Shown one piece after another: positions 1-8,681 of a stretch of DNA of 64,000 nucleotides. How positions within the stretch are numbered: position 1 is the first letter of the stretch; each line of letters opens with the position of its first letter. A program made the position numbers and the translations under genes. The notes under the pieces were generated by a model. That model was given only the letters and a program-made list of their open reading frames with translations. It did no database searches and was not told the DNA's origin. The stretch lies in contig NZ_VYKL01000015.1 of assembly GCF_008710145.1 (NCBI RefSeq), positions 682,001 to 746,000 on the forward strand, in the 5' to 3' direction. Source of the DNA: Niallia endozanthoxylica (lineage in GTDB: Bacteria; Bacillota; Bacilli; Bacillales; Cytobacillaceae).

Positions 1-5
1 TTTTT

Positions 6-35
6 ACTATAGGTAATTTCCAACCGATTTGTAAA
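6..35 (-). promoter_or_regulatory. Putative sigma-A promoter reading off the left edge
   Basis: On the minus strand a TTTACA hexamer (30-35) and a TATAGT hexamer (6-11) are separated by 18 bp. This fits a vegetative promoter for a gene beyond position 1; in the B. subtilis order that would be the rhomboid protease gene yqgP. Inference from hexamers only. Confidence 0.35.
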
Positions 36-90
36 GGATAATGTGGAAATGTGTTAGGATTAAAGCCATAATCTCTTATTTTATTTACAT

Positions 91-116
91 TAAAAAAGAC
101 CCAAAAGGGCCTTAAG
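91..116 (-). terminator. Rho-independent terminator after the small membrane protein gene
   Basis: The minus-strand transcript reads GGCCC-TTTT-GGGTC followed by a run of T, a short hairpin with U tract just 3' of the stop codon at 131. Confidence 0.6.
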
Positions 117-130
117 TCGAATGAGAATAT

Positions 131-325
131 TTAAATTGGCTTTGGACCCTGCGAAAAGACAGAACCCATCATACGGTTTCTAATCGCAGGAATATTCATG
201 AGTGACCGAACAAAAAATCTTCGCATCATTGAATTACCAAGAACAGCGTTTATGACACGAAAACGTTTTTGAAATAAATAGTATCCACCCATTCCTATTG
301 CTAATATTGATAAAACTCTGCCCAT
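131..325 (-). CDS. Small hypothetical membrane-associated protein (YqgO position)
   Basis: A 64-residue protein with one hydrophobic N-terminal stretch (about residues 3-17) followed by a basic, Met- and Arg-rich tail. The start was placed at the ATG at 325 because AAGGAGG ends 7 nt upstream; the longer frame to 367 has no comparable SD. It occupies the place of B. subtilis yqgO, next to the yqgN block and followed by a terminator, but similarity to YqgO cannot be judged by eye. Function unknown. Confidence 0.6.
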   Translation of the reverse strand: MGRVLSILAIGMGGYYLFQKRFRVINAVLGNSMMRRFFVRSLMNIPAIRNRMMGSVFSQGPKPI

Positions 326-420
326 AATCATCCCTCCTTCCACTAGTGTGAGATAAAAGGATGGCAATTATCCAATGGTGATTCAGGAAAAAAGAGGTAT
401 TTTTCATTGGGCTCTCTAGC

Positions 421-1200
421 CTAATACACCTCCCATACGAACCTGCTGATAAGTAAAATAAAAAATACAGAGAAAAAATTTACAACATCATTATTTAAGA
501 TGGAGTAACCTTTTATCAGTCTTGTATTTTGCCCGCAATGGATAATCTTTTCAGTTTTTAACCCGCAATGCGGACATTGATAACCCGCTTGAACAAACGC
601 TCCAAGTAAAGTATCAATGATATTTCCGCTAAAGCCTAGAATGAAAATAAAAAGGCATTCATCCAACTGCAGACGAAAAAAAGTAAACGCTCCAAAAGCA
701 ATCAAAAAAGAGCCTGCTGCTGCTGCAAACGTCCCTAACAGACTGACTGCTCCTGAAGTTCCTCGAGCAACCCGTTTGAATGATTTAATATCGACCGGTT
801 CTCCCTTACTCATTGAACCAATTTCAGATGCCCATGTGTCAGAATTGGAAGCAGCAAGACAAATACAAAATCCAATAATCCAGAAAAAATCATCTGTAAG
901 GTAATACATCGCACTAGATAGAGCGGCAAGCCCGCCATTTGCGATTACCTGCTGCCAATCCCTCTGGGAGCCTTTTAAAAGCAGTTCTTCCGCTCTTTCT
1001 TTCTTGGCACTCTTTATTTTGGACCATAGACTTGAACTGCAAAAAAATAAACCGAGTATAATGAGTCCTTTTACTCCAAGACCTAAAGCAATCAAAGAAC
1101 CGACCACAAAAGCAGCAGCAGCACCTGAAATGGTTAATAATCTAGAAAAATATCCTGCTATGGCCATTATTAAAATGATGAACACAGTAACGAACATCAT
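421..1200 (-). CDS. DUF92 family integral membrane protein
   Basis: A 259-residue, highly hydrophobic protein with about six or seven membrane segments and the DUF92 hallmark AASNSDTWASEIG around residues 114-126, followed by GTSGAVSLLGT. DUF92 members (COG1836) include plant VTE6 phytyl-phosphate kinase and related CTP-dependent polyprenol kinases; the bacterial role is not established, so a lipid or isoprenoid phosphate kinase activity is only inferred. The ATG overlaps the yqgN stop by 4 nt (ATGA), indicating translational coupling. A small CPHCG...IHCGQ segment near residues 210-224 could bind metal. Confidence 0.85.
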   Translation of the reverse strand: MMFVTVFIILIMAIAGYFSRLLTISGAAAAFVVGSLIALGLGVKGLIILGLFFCSSSLWSKIKSAKKERAEELLLKGSQRDWQQVIANGGLAALSSAMYYLTDDFFWIIGFCICLAASNSDTWASEIGSMSKGEPVDIKSFKRVARGTSGAVSLLGTFAAAAGSFLIAFGAFTFFRLQLDECLFIFILGFSGNIIDTLLGAFVQAGYQCPHCGLKTEKIIHCGQNTRLIKGYSILNNDVVNFFSVFFILLISRFVWEVY

Positions 1201-1763
1201 GAAGTAAAAAAGCTCCCTTCATTCGTTATCAGCTTTTCAACCGGCAGATCATGAGGTTCCTTTGGAAGATCATTCACTATTTGTACTTGAAAAGCAAGGG
1301 ATAACGTTTTTCCTTTAAAACTTTCCAAAAAGCGGTCATAATATCCTCCACCAACACCTAATCGATAGCCGTCTTTTGTAAAAGCCAACCCTGGAACGAT
1401 AAGCAATTCAATCTCACTTGGATTCACTCTTTTTGTTTTCTCTGTTATCGGCTCAAGTAAGTTGAAATAAACGGACTCTAACTGATCGAAACGCTCTAAA
1501 ATTCGAAAATCCATCCTTTTTTCTTTTGGCAGACATTTAGGAATCACAATCGTTTTTCCTTCGTTCCATGCTTGACGGATAATTTGGTATGTATCAACTT
1601 CTGGAGGATTGGAAATCGTAATTCCGATTATTTGAGCCGACTTCCATAAAGAATCTTCATAAAGTCTTTGAGCAATCTGATAAGAATAATGTTCATAATG
1701 AGCTTTTGAAATAGCCTGTAATTTCCCTTTCATCTCCTTACGGCATGCGCTCTTTTCAATCAT
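1197..1763 (-). CDS. yqgN: 5-formyltetrahydrofolate cyclo-ligase
   Basis: 188 residues, normal length for the family. It carries the basic N-terminal nucleotide region (CRKEMKGKL) and the C-terminal signature LGVGGGYYDRFLE, with PGLAFTKDGYRLG before it. The enzyme converts 5-formyl-THF to 5,10-methenyl-THF using ATP, recycling the folate formed by SHMT side reaction. GAGGAAGG precedes the ATG at 1763. It overlaps the downstream DUF92 gene by 4 nt, and rpmG lies just upstream, as in related bacilli. Confidence 0.93.
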   Translation of the reverse strand: MIEKSACRKEMKGKLQAISKAHYEHYSYQIAQRLYEDSLWKSAQIIGITISNPPEVDTYQIIRQAWNEGKTIVIPKCLPKEKRMDFRILERFDQLESVYFNLLEPITEKTKRVNPSEIELLIVPGLAFTKDGYRLGVGGGYYDRFLESFKGKTLSLAFQVQIVNDLPKEPHDLPVEKLITNEGSFFTS

Positions 1764-1813
1764 CTATTTCATCCTTCCTCATCTAAAAATAGCATCGATG
1801 AAACACAAAAAAA

Positions 1814-1833
1814 CAGCAGGAAATCCTGCTGCT
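1814..1833 (-). terminator. Terminator of rpmG
   Basis: CAGCAGG-AAAT-CCTGCTG palindrome directly after the rpmG stop, followed on the minus strand by a run of seven T. Good intrinsic terminator. Confidence 0.8.
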
Positions 1834-1982
1834 TATTTTGTTTCACGATGTGTAGTTGTACGCTTTTCTCTTGGGCAATATTTTTTCAGCTCAAGACGAT
1901 CTGGATTATTCCGTTTATTCTTTTTTGAAATATAGTTACGGTCTCCACACTCAGTGCAAGCTAACGTAATATTTACACGCAT
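1833..1982 (-). CDS. rpmG: 50S ribosomal protein L33
   Basis: A 49-residue basic protein beginning [13 protein letters not shown] and ending in a Lys/Arg/Thr-rich tail. It has the paired cysteine motif CTEC near residue 9 but only one later Cys (KKYCPRE), where zinc-binding C+ L33 paralogues have CxxC; this intermediate pattern suggests it may bind zinc weakly or not at all. Located upstream of yqgN as rpmGA is in B. subtilis. An SD (GGAGGG) precedes the ATG. Confidence 0.93.
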   Translation of the reverse strand: MRVNITLACTECGDRNYISKKNKRNNPDRLELKKYCPREKRTTTHRETK

Positions 1983-2086
1983 GTTTATTTCCCTCCAAAC
2001 TATATAAAGCTCGTTCGTTCATACGACTTTTCTATAATATCATTTTTTATTTAGAAATGCTAGTGTGTTTTTAAAATGCAGAAGCA

Positions 2087-3628
2087 TTATTGATGATGTT
2101 TTCTATTCTGCAGAATATTATTATATAAATAAACCGTTTCTGCTGCCGCCAATTTCCAATTATATTGACTTTCAATGGCCTTTTTTCCATTTTCTCCAAT
2201 TTCCATTGCCATTTCAGGGTTTTCTAATAATAACATGATTTGTTCTGCAACATTTTTGCTATTTTCCGGTTCTATCAGCAGACCTGTTTCCAGATGTTGC
2301 ACAATACCTTTTAAGCCTCCTGTATTTGATACAATCGTTGGCTTACCGGCCTTCATTGCTTCCAGTGCAACAATTCCGAACGGTTCATAAATACTCGGAA
2401 AAACGGCCATCTCACAAAGCTCTAACAGGGCATCTCGCTTATCATCATCGATAAAACCAATAAAACGTACAGTATCTGTTAGTTGCATCTCCACCACTTT
2501 ACGGCGATAAACTTCAAGCATTGGACCTTTCCCAGCAATAATAAAACAGATATTTGCTCCTAACCCCTTTAAAATAGCTGCTGCTTCAATCAGTGTATCA
2601 AACCCTTTTTCCTTCACCATTCTCCCAATTGAAAAGATCATTTTACGGTCGGAATCCATGTCATTCTCTGCAGAAAAAGGATTTATAGCTTGTCCCTTTT
2701 CCCTCTCGCAGTCTATTCCATTTGGAATCGTTGCCAACTTATGAACGGTTGGCTTAAAAAGCTTCAATACTTCTTCCTGCATAAAATTACTGCAAACAAC
2801 CACTCGATCTGATTGTTCAACAAGCTGTCTCTCCTTCCCATGAATAAAACGCTGCATTTCGGTATAGATACCATTATTTCGACCATATTCAGTAGCATGG
2901 ATGGTAGTAACTAAAGGAAGATCTAAATTCTTCTTTAATGAAACAGCTGCTGCTCCGACAAGCCAATCATGCGAATGAATACAATCAAAAGATTTATCTG
3001 TTAATAATGCTGCTGCCTTGTCTGCTATCGCAATATTTAAGCCGCCTATCCAAAGTAGAAAGTCCTTTTCACTTACATTTAATGGATGTACCCGATGAAC
3101 GATTACATTATCCACTTTTTCCAGCACAGGCAAAGTATCTGATCCTGTTGTAATCACATGTATTTCATGACCTTTCTTTGCCAAGCTTTTGGTTAATCCA
3201 TGAACATGTCGTGATAATCCCCCGACAATACAGGGTGGAAATTCCCATGTCAAGAATAGAATTCTCAAATGTTCCTTAGTCAGCTGCTTCTCCAAGCTGT
3301 TTTCGGCAGCGTTATTTTTGTCCGCAATCCTCTCAAATTCATTCTCTTCTTTCGTTTCCACAATCTCCTTTACCGTTTCAGATAAAAGAGAATTCATCCA
3401 GCGCCATTGTGATAAATAGCTTTCAGAAAGAGGATAATTTGATAACATAGTCGATAATTTTATCCATTCTTGAAATAGTTGTGTCATTATTTTTGTTTCT
3501 TTCATTAGAAACTCTACAATCGTGTCTGTAATCGAATATATCTGGGGCTTATCCTCTTCGTGCATACGACCGTAATTAATGAATGTAACATCATTATTCA
3601 TATTACTTGGTAAAAAAAGGTTGTTCAT
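2087..3628 (-). CDS. Glycosyltransferase family 4/5 protein with N-terminal extension (YqgM-like)
   Basis: 513 residues. Residues 1-120 form a charged extension without obvious family; the GT-B fold begins at about 122 with LRILFLTWEFPPCIVGG and GGLSRHVHGLTKSLAKKGHE (acceptor domain). The donor domain shows IFSIGRMVKEKGFD, then the E-x7-E element EPFGIVALEAMKAGKP used by retaining GT4/GT5 enzymes with nucleotide sugars. The N-terminal WEFPP motif resembles glycogen-synthase-like GT5 members. The start overlaps the stop of the upstream DUF4912 gene by 4 nt, so the two are co-translated. The position matches B. subtilis yqgM. Substrate unknown; probably a cell-envelope or storage sugar. Confidence 0.85.
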   Translation of the reverse strand: MNNLFLPSNMNNDVTFINYGRMHEEDKPQIYSITDTIVEFLMKETKIMTQLFQEWIKLSTMLSNYPLSESYLSQWRWMNSLLSETVKEIVETKEENEFERIADKNNAAENSLEKQLTKEHLRILFLTWEFPPCIVGGLSRHVHGLTKSLAKKGHEIHVITTGSDTLPVLEKVDNVIVHRVHPLNVSEKDFLLWIGGLNIAIADKAAALLTDKSFDCIHSHDWLVGAAAVSLKKNLDLPLVTTIHATEYGRNNGIYTEMQRFIHGKERQLVEQSDRVVVCSNFMQEEVLKLFKPTVHKLATIPNGIDCEREKGQAINPFSAENDMDSDRKMIFSIGRMVKEKGFDTLIEAAAILKGLGANICFIIAGKGPMLEVYRRKVVEMQLTDTVRFIGFIDDDKRDALLELCEMAVFPSIYEPFGIVALEAMKAGKPTIVSNTGGLKGIVQHLETGLLIEPENSKNVAEQIMLLLENPEMAMEIGENGKKAIESQYNWKLAAAETVYLYNNILQNRKHHQ

Positions 3629-4296
3629 GACCTATCATCCTTTTTTAAAATACTTTCGTAATAGCTATACGTACTGACATGCTCAATCCATTTAGGAGGT
3701 GTATTCTTGATTGTATTTACTTCTTCATTCTCCAACTTATTCTGATTTTCATTTCCTTTTGGGAAATGGATGGGATTAGAGCGTAGTAATGGAAAAAATT
3801 TATGTCCTGAAATAAGAATGCCTAACTCGATTATGTAACAGCAATTGGGCTCCAGCTTCCTCAGAAGAGATACACACTGTCCGTTCTGAAGCTTCACCTC
3901 TTGAATCAAATGCTGGCCATTAAAAGGGGTATGTGTCACATGATATATCCGCAATACCTTTTGAAAGCTCTTAAAGGGCTGATCAAAATAATTTGACACA
4001 AGATCTTTTTTTAGACCAGATAGTTTCCAAAAAACAAATAATTTATTTTCAGCCAGATTCCATGATGTAAGATGTTCCTTATCTTCTTTCAGCCTTCCTA
4101 TATTCAAATAACGAGATTTATTAGATATTTTTATAAATACTTTACTTTTCTTTCTCTGTTCAACTATTTTAGCTTCTTCCATTTTTTTGTATTTCTTCCA
4201 TTGATACTGTACTTTTCCAACGGTTGTATCTAGTTCATCAGCTATTTTGCGAAAGGAAAGGCCTTTTCTCCTTAGTTTCATAATTTCTTTTATCAT
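3625..4296 (-). CDS. DUF4912 protein with N-terminal helix-turn-helix
   Basis: 223 residues. The first 40 residues look like a resolvase-type HTH (IMKLRRKGLSFRKIADELD) followed by a basic linker; the C-terminal two thirds (about 75-190) resemble DUF4912, which is typically encoded beside a glycosyltransferase of the type found downstream. The position corresponds to B. subtilis yqgL. The 4-nt overlap with the glycosyltransferase suggests a functional pair. A DNA-binding role is only inferred from the HTH. Confidence 0.65.
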   Translation of the reverse strand: MIKEIMKLRRKGLSFRKIADELDTTVGKVQYQWKKYKKMEEAKIVEQRKKSKVFIKISNKSRYLNIGRLKEDKEHLTSWNLAENKLFVFWKLSGLKKDLVSNYFDQPFKSFQKVLRIYHVTHTPFNGQHLIQEVKLQNGQCVSLLRKLEPNCCYIIELGILISGHKFFPLLRSNPIHFPKGNENQNKLENEEVNTIKNTPPKWIEHVSTYSYYESILKKDDRS

Positions 4297-4512
4297 GGCG
4301 CACCTCTTTAAAAAAGAACGAATTCATTAAATATCAGAATATAATTACTATTCCGCTTAATGGTATCAGATATTAAGGCAGCCTTCAACAAATGGTTTTA
4401 TTGAAAGCTTGATTACAGACTTTTTTCATTTGACTGGATAATGAAATGGTCGAATTACGTGAAAGATAATGATAAAATGGGGTTTGTTCAGTTAATAGAA
4501 TGAGGTGACAGA

Positions 4513-4893
4513 ATGAATACACTCTTTATCAGTCTATTTGGTATTTCCATTTTACTAATGATCCTGTCTTTTTTTCTAAAAGACCCATATAAACAGCTTC
4601 GGGAAGAAATAGATGAGCTCAATATGCAACAGCTTCAGGAAATGTATCAAATAAAAAAGAAATTAAAGGTTCTAGAAGAAGAACTTCTTGTTAATGACAT
4701 TGAACTGTCACCCCCTTTATCAAAAATCGATTCAAATCATACAACGGTCCATGAAATCATAAAAAATCAAGTGCGTTCGTTAGCAGGACAAGGGACACCG
4801 ATTGAACAAATTGCCCGCCAATCATCATTGCCTGTCAAGGAAGTACAAGCGATATTAATGGAATCTCGTTTCCGAGGTGAAAAATATGAATAA
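4513..4893 (+). CDS. Membrane-anchored coiled-coil protein with C-terminal HTH-like segment
   Basis: 126 residues: a transmembrane helix at about 3-22, a probable coiled coil at 28-60 (REEIDELNMQQLQEM, KKLKVLEEELL), and a C-terminal helix-turn-helix-like segment (IEQIARQSSLPVKEVQAIL). An SD (GAGGTGA) lies 6 nt before the ATG. Transcribed away from the DUF4912 gene and toward phoU. It sits in the position of the small yqzD/yqzC pair of B. subtilis. Function unknown. Confidence 0.7.
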   Translation: MNTLFISLFGISILLMILSFFLKDPYKQLREEIDELNMQQLQEMYQIKKKLKVLEEELLVNDIELSPPLSKIDSNHTTVHEIIKNQVRSLAGQGTPIEQIARQSSLPVKEVQAILMESRFRGEKYE

Positions 4894-5121
4894 ACGAAGT
4901 GTACGATCATTCGCCTTGGGTATTTTCATGACTACCAACTTATCTGGGCTGGCTTCCATTTACTTAATGAACTGATGAAGGAAACAAATTCAATTGACAT
5001 TGTAAGGACCTTTTTAGAAAAATTGGGTTATGTAGCATTACCTGAAAAGAACTATAATCAATTACTAGAGAAAACAGCTGTGACGGACAACGAAGAGTTA
5101 CTACAACAAAATAAAAGATAA
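4886..5121 (+). pseudogene. Frame-disrupted small membrane protein (YceG/MltG-like small protein)
   Basis: An ORF starting at the ATG 4886, overlapping the upstream gene by 8 nt, encodes MNKRSVRSFALGIFMTTN and stops at 4973-4975 after 29 codons. A second frame, opening with an ATG at 4975 that overlaps that stop (TGATG), continues with 48 codons including RTFLEKLGYVALPEK. Together they resemble one short protein with an N-terminal membrane anchor and a C-terminal 'LEKxGY.VL' element seen in small MltG-annotated bacillar proteins. A -1 frameshift or internal deletion is the simplest reading; coupled translation of two peptides through TGATG is an alternative. Confidence 0.5.
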
Positions 5122-5152
5122 GAAGCATGCTCCGCTGCTCCTTATCTTCTAA
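5110..5152. terminator. Bidirectional terminator between the 4.9-kb ORF and phoU
   Basis: AAGATAAG-aAGCA and TGCTC-CTTATCTT arms form a hairpin in the short convergent interval; it can serve both the rightward genes and the leftward pst-phoU operon. Confidence 0.6.
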
Positions 5153-5156
5153 ATTA

Positions 5157-5816
5157 TTAATTATTAAGATCGTAGTGTTTCCCTTTTATTAAATAAAAAA
5201 CATATTCCGCTACATTTGTCATATGATCTGCTGCTCTTTCTAAGAAGCGGCAAATAAAAAGAAACTGTGTAACTTGGGTAAGATTTTCAGAACTCTCACT
5301 ATTCAACCTAAAAAGTTCCTGAATCGTTTCACCATACAGTCTGTCTACTTCATCATCCATTTCAGCCACTTTTTTAGCCAACTGTGTATTTTCTTCTTTA
5401 TAGGCTTCTAAGCCATCTTTTAACATAACAGCTGTGATTTCATACATTCTTTTCAAGTTACTAATTGGTTTGATATGCGGTTCCTGCCCGATTCTAATCG
5501 TTGATTTTGCAATATTTACAGCAAAATCGGCAATCCGCTCAATGTCTGTTGCGATTTTAATCGCAACAATAATACGGCGTAAATCAATAGCAACCGGCTG
5601 CTGCTTTGCGATTAACAGGATGGCAAATTCATTAATTTCCTCATAAAGAATATCTGCCTTCGTATCATCATCCATAATTTGTAACGCTAAATCAACATTA
5701 TGAGTTTCTAAAGCCTCAACGGATAGTGCAAGAGCATTATCAGCAAACTTAACTAGCTCAACTAATTTATTCTGCAATTCCTTTAAATCATCTTCGAATT
5801 TTTCTCTTACTACCAC
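5157..5816 (-). CDS. phoU: Phosphate transport/signalling regulator PhoU
   Basis: 219 residues from the chosen GTG start. It has the two-repeat PhoU helical bundle with metal-binding signatures DDDTKADILYEEIN-type (about 50-65) and MDDEVDRLYGE (about 150-160). PhoU binds PstB and damps phosphate uptake and PhoR signalling. The GTG at 5816 is preferred over the upstream ATG at 5834: GGGAG lies 8 nt before it and it gives MVVREKFEDDL, the usual bacillar N-terminus. Last gene of the pst operon, 24 nt after pstB. Confidence 0.93.
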   Translation of the reverse strand: MVVREKFEDDLKELQNKLVELVKFADNALALSVEALETHNVDLALQIMDDDTKADILYEEINEFAILLIAKQQPVAIDLRRIIVAIKIATDIERIADFAVNIAKSTIRIGQEPHIKPISNLKRMYEITAVMLKDGLEAYKEENTQLAKKVAEMDDEVDRLYGETIQELFRLNSESSENLTQVTQFLFICRFLERAADHMTNVAEYVFYLIKGKHYDLNN

Positions 5817-5840
5817 TGCATTTGCTCCCTTCATTCATCC

Positions 5841-6662
5841 TTATCCAAATCGTCCTGTAATATAATCTTCTGTCCTCTGATCAGAAGGGGTAGAGAAAAT
5901 TTTATCGGTTTTATCAAACTCGATGACTTCACCATTTAAGAAAAAGGCCGTTTTATCTGAAATACGAGCAGCCTGCTGCATATTATGCGTCACAATGATA
6001 ATACTGTATTGTTTTTTCATTTCTTGAACCAGTTCTTCTACCTTTAACGTAGAAATTGGATCAAGCGCTGAAGTTGGTTCATCCATTAAAATCACATCAG
6101 GTTCGATTGCCAGACAGCGCGCAATACATAGACGCTGCTGCTGCCCCCCAGAAAGACCGTAAGCATTTTCCTTTAATCGATCCTTTACCTCATCCCAAAT
6201 AGCTGCTCCTCTTAAGCTCTTTTCTACAATTTGGTCAAGAATCTTCTTATCACGAATTCCATGTATTCTTGGCCCATATGCTACATTTTCATAAATGGAC
6301 TTTGGAAATGGATTTGGTTTTTGAAACACCATTCCTACTTTTGTCCGTAATTCTTCTACTTCATAGGATTTATCAAAAATATTTCTTCCTCGATAGTTAA
6401 TTTCACCTGAAGTTCTGACAATTGGTACTAATTCAATCATCCGATTCAATGTTTTAATATAAGTTGATTTTCCGCATCCAGAAGGACCAATAATGGCTGT
6501 TACTTCATTTTCCATAATATCAAGATCAATATTTTTTAATGCATGGTTCTCACCGTACCAAAGATTTAATTGACTTGTTTTATAAACAACCTGTTTGATT
6601 CCTTTGTCCTCCTTTGCACCAGCCAAATTCGCATTCTTTTCTCTTTCAATCGTTATATTCAT
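5841..6662 (-). CDS. pstB: Phosphate ABC transporter ATP-binding protein PstB
   Basis: 273 residues with Walker [10 protein letters not shown] (about 59-67), Q-loop in [15 protein letters not shown] signature LSGGQQQR, Walker [14 protein letters not shown] and the switch histidine in IIVTHNMQQ. This is the standard PstB arrangement. It powers high-affinity phosphate import through PstC/PstA. Only one pstB is present, whereas B. subtilis has pstBA and pstBB in tandem. Confidence 0.96.
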   Translation of the reverse strand: MNITIEREKNANLAGAKEDKGIKQVVYKTSQLNLWYGENHALKNIDLDIMENEVTAIIGPSGCGKSTYIKTLNRMIELVPIVRTSGEINYRGRNIFDKSYEVEELRTKVGMVFQKPNPFPKSIYENVAYGPRIHGIRDKKILDQIVEKSLRGAAIWDEVKDRLKENAYGLSGGQQQRLCIARCLAIEPDVILMDEPTSALDPISTLKVEELVQEMKKQYSIIIVTHNMQQAARISDKTAFFLNGEVIEFDKTDKIFSTPSDQRTEDYITGRFG

Positions 6663-6710
6663 ATGAAATCCCCCTTCATCCTGTTACTTCATCCAATAAT
6701 CAAATGATGA

Positions 6711-7589
6711 TTACAATCTCTTTTGAAATTTATTACGAATAATAACTGCAATGGAATTCATCGCAATTAATAAAACTAGTAAAACAAGAATAGCTGCAGC
6801 AGCTAGTGCTTGGAACTCTACTTGCGGGCGGCTGGTCCAATTATAAATTTGCATCGGAAGAACCGTCAGCGTATCTAAAAATGAATTTGGTAAAAAGGCA
6901 AGGAAAAGCGGAAGCCCTAATACAACTAATGGCGCTGTTTCACCAATTGCACGTGAAAGAGCCAAAATAGCACCCGTTAAGATTCCTGGAATAGCTGCAG
7001 GCATAACAACCCGAACGATGGTTTGCCATTTGGTTGCTCCCATTCCAAAGGAAGCTTCACGCAGTTGTTTAGGAACTGCACGTATTGCTTCTTGTGCCGC
7101 GACAATAATAACAGGAAGAATTAACAAGCTCATTGTCAGCCCGGCTGCCAATACACTTGTTCCTAATGCAAGCGCACGGACAAAAATAGTTAACCCTAAT
7201 AGACCAAATACAACAGAAGGAACACCAGCAAGGTTTGAAATATTTATCTGGATAAACGTTGTGAAACGATTCTTTTTGGCATATTCCTCTAAATATATAG
7301 CTGTTCCCACACCTAGGATAAGCGAAACAGGAGCAACGACAAACATTAACCAAATTGTCCCATTTAAGGCTGTATAAATACCAGCTTCTTCAGGTTTTCT
7401 AGATGGTAAACTATTCATAAATTGCCAATCTAGATAACCAATCCCTTGTGAAATGACTCGATATAACAAAATTCCTAATACAAGTAAGCCAAATAGCGTT
7501 GCAAGGAGAAATATTCCTTTGAAAACTACATTCATATATAATCTTGATTTCATCTTTTGTTTAACTATCTCATGATCGACTAATTTCAT
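6711..7589 (-). CDS. pstA: Phosphate ABC transporter permease PstA
   Basis: 292 residues with six predicted membrane segments and the permease EAA-type loop around LREASFGMGATKWQTIVRVVMPAAIPGI. Start set at the ATG at 7589 because AGGAGG lies 9 nt upstream and spans the end of pstC; the frame extends further upstream without an SD. Forms the inner-membrane channel with PstC. Confidence 0.94.
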   Translation of the reverse strand: MKLVDHEIVKQKMKSRLYMNVVFKGIFLLATLFGLLVLGILLYRVISQGIGYLDWQFMNSLPSRKPEEAGIYTALNGTIWLMFVVAPVSLILGVGTAIYLEEYAKKNRFTTFIQINISNLAGVPSVVFGLLGLTIFVRALALGTSVLAAGLTMSLLILPVIIVAAQEAIRAVPKQLREASFGMGATKWQTIVRVVMPAAIPGILTGAILALSRAIGETAPLVVLGLPLFLAFLPNSFLDTLTVLPMQIYNWTSRPQVEFQALAAAAILVLLVLLIAMNSIAVIIRNKFQKRL

Positions 7590-7590
7590 C

Positions 7591-8532
7591 TTAATATTCC
7601 TCCTTGTAACGGCGAGAGACATATTGAGCTAAGAGATTCATAACAAGTGTAAAGAGGAAAAGTGTAAAGCCTACTGCATAGATACTGTAATAAATCGTTG
7701 TACCATAACCGGCATCCCCTTGGCTGACCTGCACAATATAAGCAGTCATTGTTTGAATAGAACTTGTAATGTCCAAGCTTAAATTTGGCGTAGATCCGCC
7801 GGCAACCGCAACAATCATCGTTTCTCCAATGGCACGAGAAACACCTAATACAATCGATGCGACGATTCCGGAAATCGCAGCAGGAAGTACTATTTTAAAA
7901 GCAACTTCTAGCTTTGTTGATCCTAAACCTAACGCTCCTTCTCGCATTGCCTGAGGTACAGAAGACATCGCATCCTCTGAAAGGGAGGCAATCGTTGGAG
8001 TAATCATGATACCGATCACTATTCCTGGGCTTAATGCATTGAATATTTCAATCGAAGGAAACAATTCACGTAAAATAGGCGTAACAAATGTTAAAGCAAA
8101 GAAACCATATACAATAGTTGGAACACCGGCAAGAACCTCCATAATTGGTTTAATAATACGGCGTGTTCTGTCGGATGCGTATTCACTTAGGAAAATAGCC
8201 GTTGCCAGCCCGATTGGAACTGCAACAATAACCGCAATAAGTGTAACCTTTAATGTCCCTGAAATAAGAGGCAGAATCCCAAATGAACCTGGGTCTGAGA
8301 AAGGATACCACTTCTGTCCCGTTAAAAATTCACCAATTGATACTCTTTCAAAGAAGGAAAATGTTTCAAATAAAAGTGTAAATAAAATACCAAGCGTAGT
8401 TAATACTGACACACAGGCAGTTAGTAATAGAACAACAGGCATGATTCTGTCCATTGAAAAAGCTTTTCTTTTCTTTCTTTTTTCCACAATCATTTCTTGG
8501 ACAGATAACCCCTGATAATCTTTAGCATCCAA
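7591..8532 (-). CDS. pstC: Phosphate ABC transporter permease PstC
   Basis: 313 residues, six membrane helices and the EAA loop MREGALGLGSTKLEVAFKIV. Translation starts with TTG at 8532; AAAGGGG lies 9 nt upstream, and no in-frame ATG is nearby. Its TAA stop falls inside the pstA SD spacer, so the two permeases are tightly coupled. Confidence 0.94.
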   Translation of the reverse strand: MDAKDYQGLSVQEMIVEKRKKRKAFSMDRIMPVVLLLTACVSVLTTLGILFTLLFETFSFFERVSIGEFLTGQKWYPFSDPGSFGILPLISGTLKVTLIAVIVAVPIGLATAIFLSEYASDRTRRIIKPIMEVLAGVPTIVYGFFALTFVTPILRELFPSIEIFNALSPGIVIGIMITPTIASLSEDAMSSVPQAMREGALGLGSTKLEVAFKIVLPAAISGIVASIVLGVSRAIGETMIVAVAGGSTPNLSLDITSSIQTMTAYIVQVSQGDAGYGTTIYYSIYAVGFTLFLFTLVMNLLAQYVSRRYKEEY

Positions 8533-8565
8533 AATAAAAAACCCCTTTCATCCACATGACAATAT

Positions 8566-8648
8566 GAGAAGCACCATGAAAATGCTTCTCAGAACAATAG
8601 CAAGAGATAATCCGCTCTAGGATAGGAACCATTTATCATTCGAGCGGA
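8566..8648 (-). promoter_or_regulatory. Two stem-loops between pstS and pstC
   Basis: GAGAAGCA/TGCTTCTC (8566-8573 with 8583-8590) and TCCGCTC/GAGCGGA (8611-8617 with 8642-8648) form hairpins in the 149-bp pstS-pstC gap, without long T runs. Such structures commonly protect the 3' end of the pstS message and lower downstream expression; that role is inferred here. Confidence 0.5.
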
Positions 8649-8681
8649 CTCACCACTTTTAAAACTATCAATCTTTGAATC

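Noticed and set aside
7018..7377. 119-codon ORF on the + strand and a 94-codon ORF in another minus frame within pstA
   Set aside because: Both are shadows of the well-supported pstA frame with no SD or recognisable protein features.
8006..8515. 169-codon + strand ORF opposite pstC
   Set aside because: Antisense shadow; pstC carries clear permease motifs.
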